A stretch of DNA of 9,254 nucleotides from Rhodanobacteraceae bacterium. GTDB lineage: Bacteria; Pseudomonadota; Gammaproteobacteria; Xanthomonadales; Rhodanobacteraceae. The notes under the pieces were generated by a model. That model made no database searches. It was not told the DNA's origin and saw nothing but the letters and a program-made list of their open reading frames with translations. The DNA is taken from assembly GCA_012270595.1 (NCBI GenBank), contig JAAXIA010000189.1, positions 1 to 9,254 of the forward strand, written 5' to 3'. Made by a program: the position numbers and the translations under genes. Shown here piece after piece: positions 1-7,671 of this stretch; within the stretch, counting starts at the first letter, position 1; the number at the start of each line of letters is the position of its first letter.

Positions 1-29
1 CTGGGACTGTATGGGCTATCCTTGCCGTT

Positions 30-824
30 ATGCACGTTTATCTTGATCTCCTGCGCCATGTGCTTGAGCATGGTGTTGACAAACCGGATCGTACCGGCAC
101 CGGCACAAAAAGCGTGTTCGGCTGGCAGATGCGTTTCGATCTGGGTCAGGGCTTTCCTTTGCTTACCACTAAGAAGGTACACTGGAAGTCAGTTGTACAC
201 GAGCTGATCTGGTTCCTGCGTGGCGACACTCACATCCGTTACTTGAAGGAGAATGGCGTCAGCATTTGGGATGAGTGGGCTGACGAACACGGTGAGCTTG
301 GTCCCATTTATGGTGCCCAATGGCGTGCCTGGCCGACGGCTGACGGCGGCACTATCGACCAGATTCATCAAGTCGTCGATGCGATCCGACACAATCCTGA
401 TTCACGTCGGTTGGTGGTCAGTGCCTGGAACGTGGCCGAGTTGCCAAAAATGGTGCTCATGCCCTGCCACGCGCTTTTTCAGTTTTATGTGACCGAAGGC
501 AAGCTCAGTAGCCAGCTCTACCAGCGTTCTGGTGATGTTTTTCTTGGGGTTCCGTTCAATATTGCCAGCTATGCTTTGCTCACGCATATGGTGGCCCAGG
601 TATGTGAGCTTAAGGTGGGTGATTTCGTGCATACACTGGGCGATGCGCATTTATATCGCAACCATCTGGAGCAGGCGCGACTGCAATTGACGCGACAGCC
701 GCGCGCATTGCCGCGCCTGGTTCTGTCACCTGCTGTGCGCAGGCTGGAGGATTTTTGCTACGAAAACATCCACATTGAGGCGTATAACCCGCACCCGACA
801 ATCAAGGCGGAAGTGGCGGTTTAG
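30..824 (+). CDS. thyA: Thymidylate synthase
   Basis: Cytoplasmic enzyme that methylates dUMP to dTMP with 5,10-methylene-tetrahydrofolate, releasing dihydrofolate for the FolA encoded just downstream. The 264-residue product has the same length as E. coli ThyA and aligns end to end without gaps by eye. Residues match at the same numbers: Arg21, the nucleophile Cys146 in Pro-Cys-His, the phosphate-binding Arg126/Arg127 and Arg166, Asp169, Asn177, and His207/Tyr209. The motif that reads Arg-Ser-Cys-Asp in E. coli is Arg-Ser-Gly-Asp here; that third position varies in the family, so activity should not be affected. The ATG at 30 is chosen because it reproduces the family N-terminus, although no clear Shine-Dalgarno is visible and the reading frame stays open to the window edge. 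A 97-nt gap to folA separates the two. I see an intact gene. Confidence 0.98.
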   Translation: MHVYLDLLRHVLEHGVDKPDRTGTGTKSVFGWQMRFDLGQGFPLLTTKKVHWKSVVHELIWFLRGDTHIRYLKENGVSIWDEWADEHGELGPIYGAQWRAWPTADGGTIDQIHQVVDAIRHNPDSRRLVVSAWNVAELPKMVLMPCHALFQFYVTEGKLSSQLYQRSGDVFLGVPFNIASYALLTHMVAQVCELKVGDFVHTLGDAHLYRNHLEQARLQLTRQPRALPRLVLSPAVRRLEDFCYENIHIEAYNPHPTIKAEVAV

Positions 825-911
825 CTTATCGACAGGCTTACAATACGCAGTTAGGACAAGGTAGCCTACCCGCTGCCCATGTCTGCTTTATCTATTCCAC
901 TTGAGATTTAC

Positions 912-924
912 GGGAGCGCCGATG
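912..924 (+). promoter_or_regulatory. Ribosome binding site deciding the folA start
   Basis: GGAG at 912-915 lies six bases upstream of the ATG at 922. It supports that start over the in-frame TTG at 901, which has no comparable purine-rich stretch before it. Confidence 0.6.
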
Positions 925-1410
925 GCCATTTCGTTGATTGCAGCACTGGATGAAAACATGGCCATAGGCCGTAAGAATAAACTGCCCTGGCAGTTGCCGG
1001 ATGATCTAAGGCAGTTCCGGCAATTGACTGTCGGCAAGTATGTGCTTATCGGTCACAACACTGCATTAGCTATTGGCAAGGCGCTGCCCAAGCGCACCAA
1101 CCTGGTGCTTTCACGGCGACATGATGCCCCCTTCCCTGGTCAGCTCACGGTGCGCTCGATCAGCGAAGCGCAGGCACGCTGTGGCGGCACGGGCCTCATG
1201 GTGATTGGTGGTGCCGAAGTGTTCCAGGAAACACTCCCGCTTGCACGTCGTTTGTATTTGACCTGGGTCAACACCTGTATTGACGATGCTGACACCTTCT
1301 TTCCAAACGTTCGCTTTGGGCAGTGGACTGAAGTTTCACGTACCCATCACGCGAAAGATGCCAGACACAAGTACGACTTTGACATGGTCTCGTATATCCA
1401 TGGTGTTTGA
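922..1410 (+). CDS. folA: Dihydrofolate reductase
   Basis: NADPH-dependent reductase that regenerates tetrahydrofolate from the dihydrofolate made by ThyA. The product is about 162 residues, near the usual 160. Visible family features are the N-terminal beta strand, Pro-Trp23, the catalytic acid Asp28 (E. coli Asp27), Phe32, the folate-binding Arg58 (E. coli Arg57) and the Gly-Gly turn in V-I-G-G-A-E. An in-frame TTG at 901 would add seven residues, but the ATG at 922 is preferred: GGGAG at 911-915 is well placed and the protein then begins as in E. coli (M-x-I-S-L-I-A-A-L). The NADPH-contacting stretch is unusual: E. coli Arg44-His45-Thr46 reads His45-Asn46-Thr47, and the following W-E-S is A-L-A. 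The rest of the fold looks intact, so I infer a working chromosomal enzyme with a divergent cofactor loop. Confidence 0.95.
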   Translation: MAISLIAALDENMAIGRKNKLPWQLPDDLRQFRQLTVGKYVLIGHNTALAIGKALPKRTNLVLSRRHDAPFPGQLTVRSISEAQARCGGTGLMVIGGAEVFQETLPLARRLYLTWVNTCIDDADTFFPNVRFGQWTEVSRTHHAKDARHKYDFDMVSYIHGV

Positions 1411-1467
1411 GGGCTGACGTTTTATTTCTCTGACTACCGACCTTGTTCTTTCCCATTACGATCTGAC

Positions 1468-1971
1468 ATGTCTGTACTATCCATTATAGAATTCCCCGAC
1501 TCCCGTTTGCGTATCAAGGCCTCGCCGGTAACGCGTTTCGACAGCGAACTGGATCAGTTGGTCCACAACATGTACCAGACCATGTACAGCGCCCAGGGCG
1601 TGGGCTTGGCTGCGACCCAGGTCAATGTGCCGCAGCAGGTACTGGTGATTGATATGAGCGAAAACCGCAGCGAAGCGCTCACCCTTGTTAATGCCCGCAT
1701 CGCACAGCGGGAAGGAACCCAGGTATACAAGGAAGGTTGCCTGTCCTTTCCTGGCATGTATGCCCAGGTTACGCGTGCGCTAAAAGTGAAAGTTGAAGCC
1801 TGTGATACGCGAGGCAAATCCTTTGTTTATCAGGCGGAAGGCCCACTAGCGGTCGCCATACAGCACGAAATGGATCACCTGGAAGGTAAAGTATTTATCG
1901 ATTACCTTTCGCCGCTCAAGCGTGCCATGCTACTCAAGCGCATGGAAAAACAACGCAAGGCAAGCGCTTGA
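1468..1971 (+). CDS. def: Peptide deformylase
   Basis: Metalloenzyme that removes the N-formyl group from nascent polypeptides as they leave the ribosome. The 167-residue product has all three family motifs: G-V-G-L-A-A-T-Q at residues 44-51, E-G-C-L-S at 89-93 and H-E-M-D-H at 133-137. The metal ligands are therefore Cys91, His133 and His137, with Glu134 as the catalytic base; E. coli has the same residues one number lower. The length is typical of the Gram-negative type I enzymes, with a basic C-terminal tail. The gene starts 57 nt after folA; no strong Shine-Dalgarno is visible before the ATG. The stop codon TGA (1969-1971) is embedded in the start region of fmt, matching the common def-fmt pairing, in which Fmt adds the formyl group that Def later removes. 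Confidence 0.98.
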   Translation: MSVLSIIEFPDSRLRIKASPVTRFDSELDQLVHNMYQTMYSAQGVGLAATQVNVPQQVLVIDMSENRSEALTLVNARIAQREGTQVYKEGCLSFPGMYAQVTRALKVKVEACDTRGKSFVYQAEGPLAVAIQHEMDHLEGKVFIDYLSPLKRAMLLKRMEKQRKASA

Positions 1972-1973
1972 AC

Positions 1974-2948
1974 ATGCCTCTTAGACTGGTCTTTGCCGGT
2001 ACCCCTGCGTTTGCTGTTCCCTGTCTTGAGGTCTGCCAAGGCCATGGCAGCGAAGTGCTTGCCGTGTACACCCAGCCAGACCGCCCTGCTGGCCGTGGCC
2101 GTAAACTTACCCAAAGCCCGGTCAAACAGGCCGCGCAAACTGCATTGCTGCCGGTGGAGCAACCAGCATCGCTTAAGTCCATTGATGTACAGGAACGGCT
2201 TGCCGCCTATGCCCCTGATCTTATGGTTGTCGTGGCCTATGGCCTGATGCTGCCGCGTTCGGTGCTGGCTGTCCCGCGCTTGGGCTGTTGGAATGTACAC
2301 GCCAGTTTACTTCCGCGCTGGCGTGGTGCCGCGCCTGTTCAGCGCGCCATGCTTGCTGGTGACAGCGAAACGGGCGTCTGTTTGATGCGCATGGAAGCCG
2401 CTCTGGATAGCGGCCCGGTTCTGCTGGAAAAACGCACGCCCATCATGCCTGACGACAACGGTGGCACACTGCATGATCGCCTGACTATTCTCGCCGCTCA
2501 GGTACTCAAAGAGGGTTTGATCCGAACGCTTTCCGGCACGCTTTTGCCTGCTGTTGCGCAGTCTGACAAAGGCATTACTTATGCGCACAAGCTGGATAAA
2601 GCCGAATCGGCACTTGATGTTTCTCGTGCTGCACACGTATTGGAACGTCAGGTCCGCGCCTTTAATCCCTGGCCCGGCAGCTACGTTATTGTCAAAGGTG
2701 AACAACTACGCATCTGGGTGGCTACAGTGCTGGAGATGCCGCATGCCGCGCCACCCGGCAGCTTGCTCGCTGCCAGCTCTCAAGGTCTTGATCTGGCCTG
2801 TGCTCAAGGGGTGCTTCGCATTACCTGCTTACAACGTGCTGGTGGTCGCCGTATCACCGCCGCCGATTATCTCAATGCACGCCCCGAACTGCGCAGGCTT
2901 AAGTCACCAGGTCAGCAAAAGCAAACACAACACGATGGCGTAGCATGA
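1974..2948 (+). CDS. fmt: Methionyl-tRNA formyltransferase
   Basis: Transfers a formyl group from 10-formyl-tetrahydrofolate to methionyl-initiator tRNA. Numbered from the ATG at 1974 (324 residues), the N-terminal Rossmann domain shows F-A-G-T-P near residue 8, the tRNA-contacting basic loop [10 protein letters not shown] at 35-44, and catalytic Asn107, His109 and Asp145 within the conserved N-V-H and L-D-S-G segments. The [11 protein letters not shown] signature follows His109. The C-terminal OB-like domain carries R-A-F-N-P-W-P-G. The start is ambiguous: a TTG at 1968 overlaps the def stop and sits seven bases after AAGG (1957-1960), while the ATG at 1974 gives the better N-terminal match. 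The stop overlaps the next gene's ATG by four bases. rsmB, the frequent next gene in gammaproteobacteria, is not here. Confidence 0.97.
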   Translation: MPLRLVFAGTPAFAVPCLEVCQGHGSEVLAVYTQPDRPAGRGRKLTQSPVKQAAQTALLPVEQPASLKSIDVQERLAAYAPDLMVVVAYGLMLPRSVLAVPRLGCWNVHASLLPRWRGAAPVQRAMLAGDSETGVCLMRMEAALDSGPVLLEKRTPIMPDDNGGTLHDRLTILAAQVLKEGLIRTLSGTLLPAVAQSDKGITYAHKLDKAESALDVSRAAHVLERQVRAFNPWPGSYVIVKGEQLRIWVATVLEMPHAAPPGSLLAASSQGLDLACAQGVLRITCLQRAGGRRITAADYLNARPELRRLKSPGQQKQTQHDGVA

Positions 2949-3943
2949 TGTGCGCTACCAAAAAAAACGCTGTGATGTCATGCCAGGTGATCGGTCGTGA
3001 CAATGGGGCCGGGCTAAGTCGTGATATGCGCCTGCTTGCCGCCGCACTGCGCCAGACAGGCGTAAACACATATCTCAAGGCTTTGCCACATCGCTCTCGC
3101 CTCGCTCCCTGGCTAACGCGCGTCCGCTTGCTTGGGAAGACAAAACGCTTCGTACTAAACTTGATGCTTGAGCGGGTACGTACCGAGTTTTTGCCGACAG
3201 CGCATTACAATGTGTTAGTGCCTAATCCCGAATATTTTCGCAGGCAGGATCTTGCCGCACTACCATTGATCGACGAGATATGGGTCAAGACCCATCATGC
3301 CAGGAACCTGTTCGCCCCGCTGGGGGTCCCCGTTCGCTATCTTGGGTTTAGCAGTCTGGATCGCATGGACCACACGCTGCCGCGTCATCGCACCTTTTTC
3401 CACGGCCCCGGGCGTAGCCATAACAAGGGAACAGCAATGTTACTCAAGCTTTGGGCAAGGCATCCTGAATGGCCAACGCTCACTGTGGTATGGCGACGCA
3501 AGCATCTCAGCCTGCCATCTCAGCCGGCCAATGTCTGCCTTATTCGCGAACATCTGGATGACGCGGCTTACCAGCAGCTCCAGAATGCACACCGCTTCCA
3601 TCTATGTCCCTCACACACTGAAGGTTATGGCCATTACCTGGTTGAAGCGATGAGCTGTGCTGCCGTTATCGTGACTCTGGATGCTCAGCCAATGAATGAA
3701 TTAGTGACTTACGAACGGGGCGTACTGGTTCCGACGAAAGTGACCGGAAAGCAGGATCTGGCCACACTCCATAGCGCCGATGAAGCGGCACTGACGACCG
3801 CGATCAAGCGCTGTATCGCTATGCAAGATAGCGAGGTCAATGCGCTGGGACAATCTGCGCGGGCCTGGTATGAAAGCCAGCGCGACATTTTCCCTTCACG
3901 CCTGAGTGAGATCACTTTAAATCTTTTCAACCGTAATGAGTGA
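2945..3943 (+). CDS. GT4-like glycosyltransferase
   Basis: Probable retaining glycosyltransferase with the GT-B fold, likely transferring a sugar from a nucleotide donor to a surface glycan in the cytoplasm or at the inner membrane. The 332-residue protein has a glycine-containing N-terminal segment followed by a helix ([10 protein letters not shown] from about residue 18). A mid-protein [10 protein letters not shown] stretch resembles the donor-domain entry of GT4 enzymes, and an E-x7-E motif lies at Glu226/Glu234 in E-G-Y-G-H-Y-L-V-E. The ATG overlaps the fmt stop (ATGA), suggesting translational coupling. A second Met at residue 11 (2975) could be the true start, with the first ten codons containing an A8 run. 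The end overlaps the next gene by eight bases. The sugar and acceptor cannot be read from the sequence; the neighbours point to lipopolysaccharide or a related glycan. Confidence 0.85.
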   Translation: MMCATKKNAVMSCQVIGRDNGAGLSRDMRLLAAALRQTGVNTYLKALPHRSRLAPWLTRVRLLGKTKRFVLNLMLERVRTEFLPTAHYNVLVPNPEYFRRQDLAALPLIDEIWVKTHHARNLFAPLGVPVRYLGFSSLDRMDHTLPRHRTFFHGPGRSHNKGTAMLLKLWARHPEWPTLTVVWRRKHLSLPSQPANVCLIREHLDDAAYQQLQNAHRFHLCPSHTEGYGHYLVEAMSCAAVIVTLDAQPMNELVTYERGVLVPTKVTGKQDLATLHSADEAALTTAIKRCIAMQDSEVNALGQSARAWYESQRDIFPSRLSEITLNLFNRNE

Positions 3944-5228
3944 TCCTTTGCACACTGTTGAATCTGCGACCTTGAACACCAATAGTTGCGCCCGGAAAAA
4001 CTGGGGGATATCCGCGTTGCTGGCCAGCATGCCACTGTGCTTTGCCTTATCGACCTGGCTCAAGGTCATACCCATCGCGACGCTTTTTCTGACCGGTCTG
4101 TGGGCCTTGCTGCGCTACCCTGAAAGTCGCTGCTGCTTCGTTCGTGCCTGGCCGGTCATTACAGTGTGCTCTCTGTATTTTTTCTACGCGACCGTCAACA
4201 TACTTGTTCATGGCCTGGGTTGGGATGCATTTGATCTGCCCTCGCACGTACTACTGCTGCTGGGCATTGCCACCCTGTTTTCTCTGCCGCAAGATGAACG
4301 TATTATCTGGCTGGGATTTAGTATATCGGCATGTATGCTCGGTGCGGTTTGCCTGTTTCAGTACTACGTGCAAGGTATTGACCGCGTTTATGGCCTTAAC
4401 GGCGGGCCTTGGGGTGCCATCGAATTTGCCATGTTGCTCCTGATGCTGGCCTTACTGGGTATGCTGCACCTGCTCGATCAACACCGATGCTGGCCCGAAC
4501 AATGCCTGCACGCTCTTGGTGCCGGGCTTGGTGTGTACGGCGCTTTGTTGACGCAGAGTCGCGGACCTGTGCTTTGTTTTATTCCCGTCTACCTGCTTTG
4601 CGTAATTATGAAAACACGGCAAAATGGCCAATGGCAGCGCAGCCTGCTACTTACTGCGGCCGTCACGGTCATTGTACTTGCTGCCATTTTGTCTACCCAT
4701 GCTCAGTTGTTACGGCGCATGGATAAGGTCAGTGTCGAGGTCACCACCTACAACCACGCGAGTAATGCCCAAGGTTCGGTGCGCGAGCGCATCGAAATGT
4801 GGCGCACCGCCTGGCGCGCCTTCACCCAGCACCCTGTTGAGGGGGTCGGTTTCGATCAGTTTGGGAGCTACGTCCGCCAGCAAGTTGCTGCCGGTCTTAG
4901 TCGGCCAGCCATCTACAAGTACAACCATCCTCATAACGAATACCTGGAAGCCGCCGCCACTGGTGGCATCCCGGGTTTGCTGGTAATTGTGTTGCTGCTT
5001 TTTGTGCCGCTGGGTTATTTCCTGTGCTATAGCTCATATCCATGCAGGGCTGTGGCGAACAAGGCGCTGGCCGGGGTCGCAGTGACTTTTATGTACGTAC
5101 TGTGTGCGATGACTGATAATGTACTTTATCGCGCCATGCCACACTCGTTCTATTTCTTTTTCGTGCTTGGTCTGGCCTTATGGATGGTGCAGGTAAAAAA
5201 ACGATTCCACACCAGGCTGGTAACATAG
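3936..5228 (+). CDS. O-antigen ligase family membrane protein (WaaL/Wzy-like)
   Basis: Inner-membrane protein of 430 residues, rich in long hydrophobic stretches (roughly ten to twelve membrane segments), beginning after a polar N-terminus of about 25 residues. Two features mark the WaaL/Wzy_C family. One is T-Q-S-R-G-P around Arg209, where ligases keep an essential arginine. The other is a long polar loop between about residues 260 and 340 ending in Y-N-H-P-H-N-E-Y-L-E with His331 and His333, followed by G-G-I-P-G and a hydrophobic segment. Such proteins transfer undecaprenyl-linked glycans to lipid A-core in the periplasm, or polymerise them; related proteins glycosylate pilins. The size and the neighbouring core glycosyltransferase favour a WaaL-type ligase, but no polymer biosynthesis genes are in view. 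It overlaps the upstream gene by eight bases and a 65-nt gap follows. An A7 run lies near the 3' end (5195-5201). Confidence 0.87.
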   Translation: MSDPLHTVESATLNTNSCARKNWGISALLASMPLCFALSTWLKVIPIATLFLTGLWALLRYPESRCCFVRAWPVITVCSLYFFYATVNILVHGLGWDAFDLPSHVLLLLGIATLFSLPQDERIIWLGFSISACMLGAVCLFQYYVQGIDRVYGLNGGPWGAIEFAMLLLMLALLGMLHLLDQHRCWPEQCLHALGAGLGVYGALLTQSRGPVLCFIPVYLLCVIMKTRQNGQWQRSLLLTAAVTVIVLAAILSTHAQLLRRMDKVSVEVTTYNHASNAQGSVRERIEMWRTAWRAFTQHPVEGVGFDQFGSYVRQQVAAGLSRPAIYKYNHPHNEYLEAAATGGIPGLLVIVLLLFVPLGYFLCYSSYPCRAVANKALAGVAVTFMYVLCAMTDNVLYRAMPHSFYFFFVLGLALWMVQVKKRFHTRLVT

Positions 5229-5293
5229 CATAGCCTGTAGGGTCCAGGTCATGATTGCGTTTTGCTAATGCCAATAACGGTTAGAATGACCCG

Positions 5294-6109
5294 ATGGCCC
5301 TTCTTCCACTTACACTTGCAATCATCGCCCACAACGAAGCGGCGGGGATTGATCGTTGCCTGGATAGCGTTCCCTTTGCCGCTGAGAAGCTGGTGATCGA
5401 CTCGGGCAGTGATGACGACACTATAGCGATTGCCAAGGCCCATGGTGCCCGGGTGATTCATCAGGACTGGCTGGGCTTTGGCCCACAACGCAATGTCGCC
5501 AGCGCACACTGTACGTACGACTGGATCCTGACCCTGGATGCCGATGAATGGTTATCCCTCGCACTGATTAGCGAAATGGAGCGCCGTCTTCCGGCGCTGC
5601 TAAGCAGTGCGTCTGCCGCCGCTCTATTACGTCGCCGCACGCTTTATATGGGGCGGCATCTACGCTGGTACCGGCCCAGCGTGGGCGAAAAACTGGCACG
5701 TTTGTATCACCGTGACCGCGCTTGCTGGTGCGATGCGCGTGTGCATGAATCGTTGCGCTACAGCGGCAAGGCTGAGCTGTTCAAGGCACCGCTGGAACAT
5801 GCTAACAACCCTACGCTGGTGCATAAGCAGCTCAAGGTACTGCGCTACGCCGAATTGAAATGCCGTGACTGGCTGGATAAAAAGAGGCCGCTGCGGATGT
5901 GGCAGACACCTTTCGTTTATCCACTCACTTTTTTTAAGGATTACCTGCTGCGACTGGCTTTTTTAGACGGATGGCGTGGCTTTTTGATTGCACGGACAGC
6001 CGCCAGTTACGCACTCTACAAGCGCATGCGCTACTATGAAATGCATGCCTGTCCCAACTCGGTAAGCATGGCCGCTGAAGCGCTCAATCAGCACCATCTG
6101 GATCGTTGA
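5294..6109 (+). CDS. GT2 family glycosyltransferase, WaaE/KdtX-like
   Basis: Inverting GT-A glycosyltransferase of 271 residues resembling the lipopolysaccharide core beta-1,4-glucosyltransferase group WaaE/KdtX, which in enterobacteria adds glucose to the first heptose. The N-terminus has L-A-I-I-A-H-N-E-A (residues 8-16), typical of GT2, followed by V-I-D-S-G-S-D-D-D-T at 34-43. The metal/nucleotide-binding D-A-D-E-W lies at 82-86 and is preceded by G-F-G-P-Q-R-N. The middle contains W-C-D-A-R-V-H-E, and the C-terminal half is basic and aromatic, as in WaaE proteins, suggesting contact with the inner membrane. The start is the first ATG matching the family N-terminus; the Shine-Dalgarno is weak. 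It lies 65 nt after the ligase and probably shares its transcript. The acceptor sugar is inferred from the family only. Confidence 0.88.
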   Translation: MALLPLTLAIIAHNEAAGIDRCLDSVPFAAEKLVIDSGSDDDTIAIAKAHGARVIHQDWLGFGPQRNVASAHCTYDWILTLDADEWLSLALISEMERRLPALLSSASAAALLRRRTLYMGRHLRWYRPSVGEKLARLYHRDRACWCDARVHESLRYSGKAELFKAPLEHANNPTLVHKQLKVLRYAELKCRDWLDKKRPLRMWQTPFVYPLTFFKDYLLRLAFLDGWRGFLIARTAASYALYKRMRYYEMHACPNSVSMAAEALNQHHLDR

Positions 6110-6153
6110 TTCTCCCATGCGGTAACACATAGATGGTTTTTCCGGAATTCGCC

Positions 6154-7413
6154 ATGAAAAAAGCCTTCAAAGTGAGAATCATTACTACCTTAAGTTCTAC
6201 TATTGAGTTCTATGATTTTTCCCTGTTTCTTTTTCTGGCACCTGTCCTTGGTCAGCATTTTTTTCCGGGATCAAGCAGGCTTGGTTCCATCATGCCGGTT
6301 CTATTGGTATATTGCGCGGGCTATCTGGCAAGAGTTGTTGGCGGTTTTTTTTATAGCCATTTTGGGGATAGTTATGGCAGAAAAAAAAGTTACATGTATT
6401 CCATTATTATTATCTCTGTCGCCAATCTCGCCATCGCTGCACTGCCAGGACAGGAAACGTGGGGACTGTCCGCTCCTGCTCTGCTATTCCTTTTGCGTGT
6501 TATCCAGGGTTTGTCTTTGGGCGGCGAGGTGCCTGGCGCGCTGACTTTTGCCGCCGAGCATAGTAAATCAAACCGTAGAGGTACCGTTACCGGTTTGATT
6601 ATCGCCGGTCTGTCTTTTGGTACGGCGTTGGCATCGGGTGTGATAGCGGTTTTATATCTTGTTCTTGGTGAGGAGCTGATAAGAGCATGGGGCTGGCGCC
6701 TTGCTTTTGTCCTTGGCGCGGTGATGGGTGGGATAAGTCTCTGGTTAAGACTGTCACTTTCAGAAACCCCTGCCTATCAACAGGCACAACATGAAACCCA
6801 CGCAGAAAAAATACCTCTGAAACGACTTGTCCATAATCACAAAATGGCTATCATACGCGGCATGTCCATCGCGATGGTACCAGCCTTGTGTTTTAGTATT
6901 ATGTACTACCTGCCACGCCTCCAGGGACATTTTTTACATGTTTCACAAAACGACACTTTCTCATTGAATGCGGTTGCTCTTCTTATGCTTAGTATGCTGG
7001 CTCTGTTAAGCGGCTACTTCTCTGACAAAGTGGGACGTGTTCCCATGATAAAATGGGGCGCAGTCATCGTTTTCGTTTTTTTCCCAGTGGGTATGTTTCT
7101 ACTGGTTCAGGGTAAGCTTCCAGGAATCGTGGCTTTAATTCCACTATTAATAAGCACCGCAGCACTCAACGGAACCTATGAAGCGGCTATTATTGAATTA
7201 TTTCCAACCCATAGCCGCTATTCTGGTGTTGCCTTTTGTCACAACATGTCTTTCGGTATAACACTGGGTGTTAGCCCGATTATTCTGGAGTGGCTCAGTA
7301 GCCACCGCTTGTTTTATCTTATTGGCCTGATGCCTGCACTGTTTGCACTGTGGCTGTTCTATCTGTCCTTATCCTGGAAGGAACAAAACAACCAGTCGCT
7401 GGTAAACGTTTAG
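6154..7413 (+). CDS. MFS transporter, metabolite:H+ symporter (MHS/ProP-like) family
   Basis: Twelve-helix inner-membrane transporter, likely importing a small organic solute with protons. From the ATG at 6154 it has 419 residues. MHS-branch hallmarks are I-E-F-Y-D-F at 17-22, the loop 2-3 motif G-D-S-Y-G-R-K-K at 71-78, R-V-I-Q-G-L-S-L-G-G-E at 115-125, Glu135 with R-R-G at 141-143, and the repeated motif in the second half around Asp291 and Arg295. An in-frame ATG at 6133 would add seven residues, but GGAA at 6144-6147 is spaced six bases before 6154. Known relatives carry proline/betaine, citrate, alpha-ketoglutarate or amino acids; the substrate cannot be decided here. Codon use is visibly more AT-rich than the flanking genes, and there are runs of T7 (6258-6264), T8 (6345-6352) and A8 (6381-6388), which suggests acquisition from a different source. 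Confidence 0.92.
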   Translation: MKKAFKVRIITTLSSTIEFYDFSLFLFLAPVLGQHFFPGSSRLGSIMPVLLVYCAGYLARVVGGFFYSHFGDSYGRKKSYMYSIIIISVANLAIAALPGQETWGLSAPALLFLLRVIQGLSLGGEVPGALTFAAEHSKSNRRGTVTGLIIAGLSFGTALASGVIAVLYLVLGEELIRAWGWRLAFVLGAVMGGISLWLRLSLSETPAYQQAQHETHAEKIPLKRLVHNHKMAIIRGMSIAMVPALCFSIMYYLPRLQGHFLHVSQNDTFSLNAVALLMLSMLALLSGYFSDKVGRVPMIKWGAVIVFVFFPVGMFLLVQGKLPGIVALIPLLISTAALNGTYEAAIIELFPTHSRYSGVAFCHNMSFGITLGVSPIILEWLSSHRLFYLIGLMPALFALWLFYLSLSWKEQNNQSLVNV

Positions 7414-7668
7414 GGCTACAGTATAGCCATAAAAACCCCCTTATAATCCAGGTATCATATCCCGCGAGATGGCAGGTTTTTTGTGAAAATAGATCAGAGT
7501 GGAAAAGACACCATGCATAAAGGAGTTACACGCCTGCTCGTGAGTCTAAGCCATTGCTATCACCGTAGCAAACCCTGTCAGGTAGCCTTAAAAATCTACA
7601 AGGCGACCCGTAGTCCATCCGTTTTCGGTTAAACTTGAGGCCGTGACAGCTCGGCAAGGGGAGATGGG
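7414..7668 (+). other. Intergenic region between the transporter and LysM genes
   Basis: A 255-nt stretch without a confident gene. It holds, in order, a small hairpin (7414-7428), a perfect TATAAT (7442-7447), a T6 tract near 7480, a possible 39-codon ORF at 7513-7632 preceded by GGAAAAG (7501-7507), and the strong ribosome binding site of the LysM gene. No clear rho-independent terminator for the transporter is visible, since the hairpin is followed by A and C runs instead of T. Confidence 0.5.
7442..7447 (+). promoter_or_regulatory. Possible sigma70 -10 element
   Basis: A perfect TATAAT hexamer in the gap before the LysM gene. No good TTGACA-like -35 lies 16-18 bases upstream, so the promoter call is weak. 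If real, it would give the LysM gene its own promoter with a leader of about 210 nt. Confidence 0.3.
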
Positions 7669-7671
7669 ATG
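7656..7671 (+). promoter_or_regulatory. Ribosome binding site of the LysM gene
   Basis: AAGGGGAG at 7656-7663 lies five bases before the ATG at 7669, a strong Shine-Dalgarno that fixes this start. Confidence 0.7.

Noticed and set aside
1..29. Possible end of an upstream gene before thyA (lgt often precedes thyA)
   Set aside because: Only 29 bases are available. One frame ends at TGA 44-46, but the few residues show nothing recognisable as Lgt.
22..207. A 61-codon open frame overlapping thyA near the window start
   Set aside because: It lies wholly within the region where thyA matches its family residue for residue, and its translation resembles no known protein.
860..870. Near-palindrome GGTAGCCTACC between thyA and folA
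   Set aside because: The arms are separated by one base, which is too tight for a hairpin, and no regulator consensus is recognised. Chance is likely.
5255..5287. Possible promoter before the WaaE-like gene, TTGCGT or TTGCTA with TAGAAT
   Set aside because: The spacers would be 21 or 14 bases, outside the usual 16-18, and the -10 would lie only six bases before the start codon.
7414..7428. Hairpin GGCTA/TAGCC after the transporter as a terminator
   Set aside because: The stem is only 5 bp and is followed by A and C runs, not by T, so it lacks the features of a rho-independent terminator on either strand.
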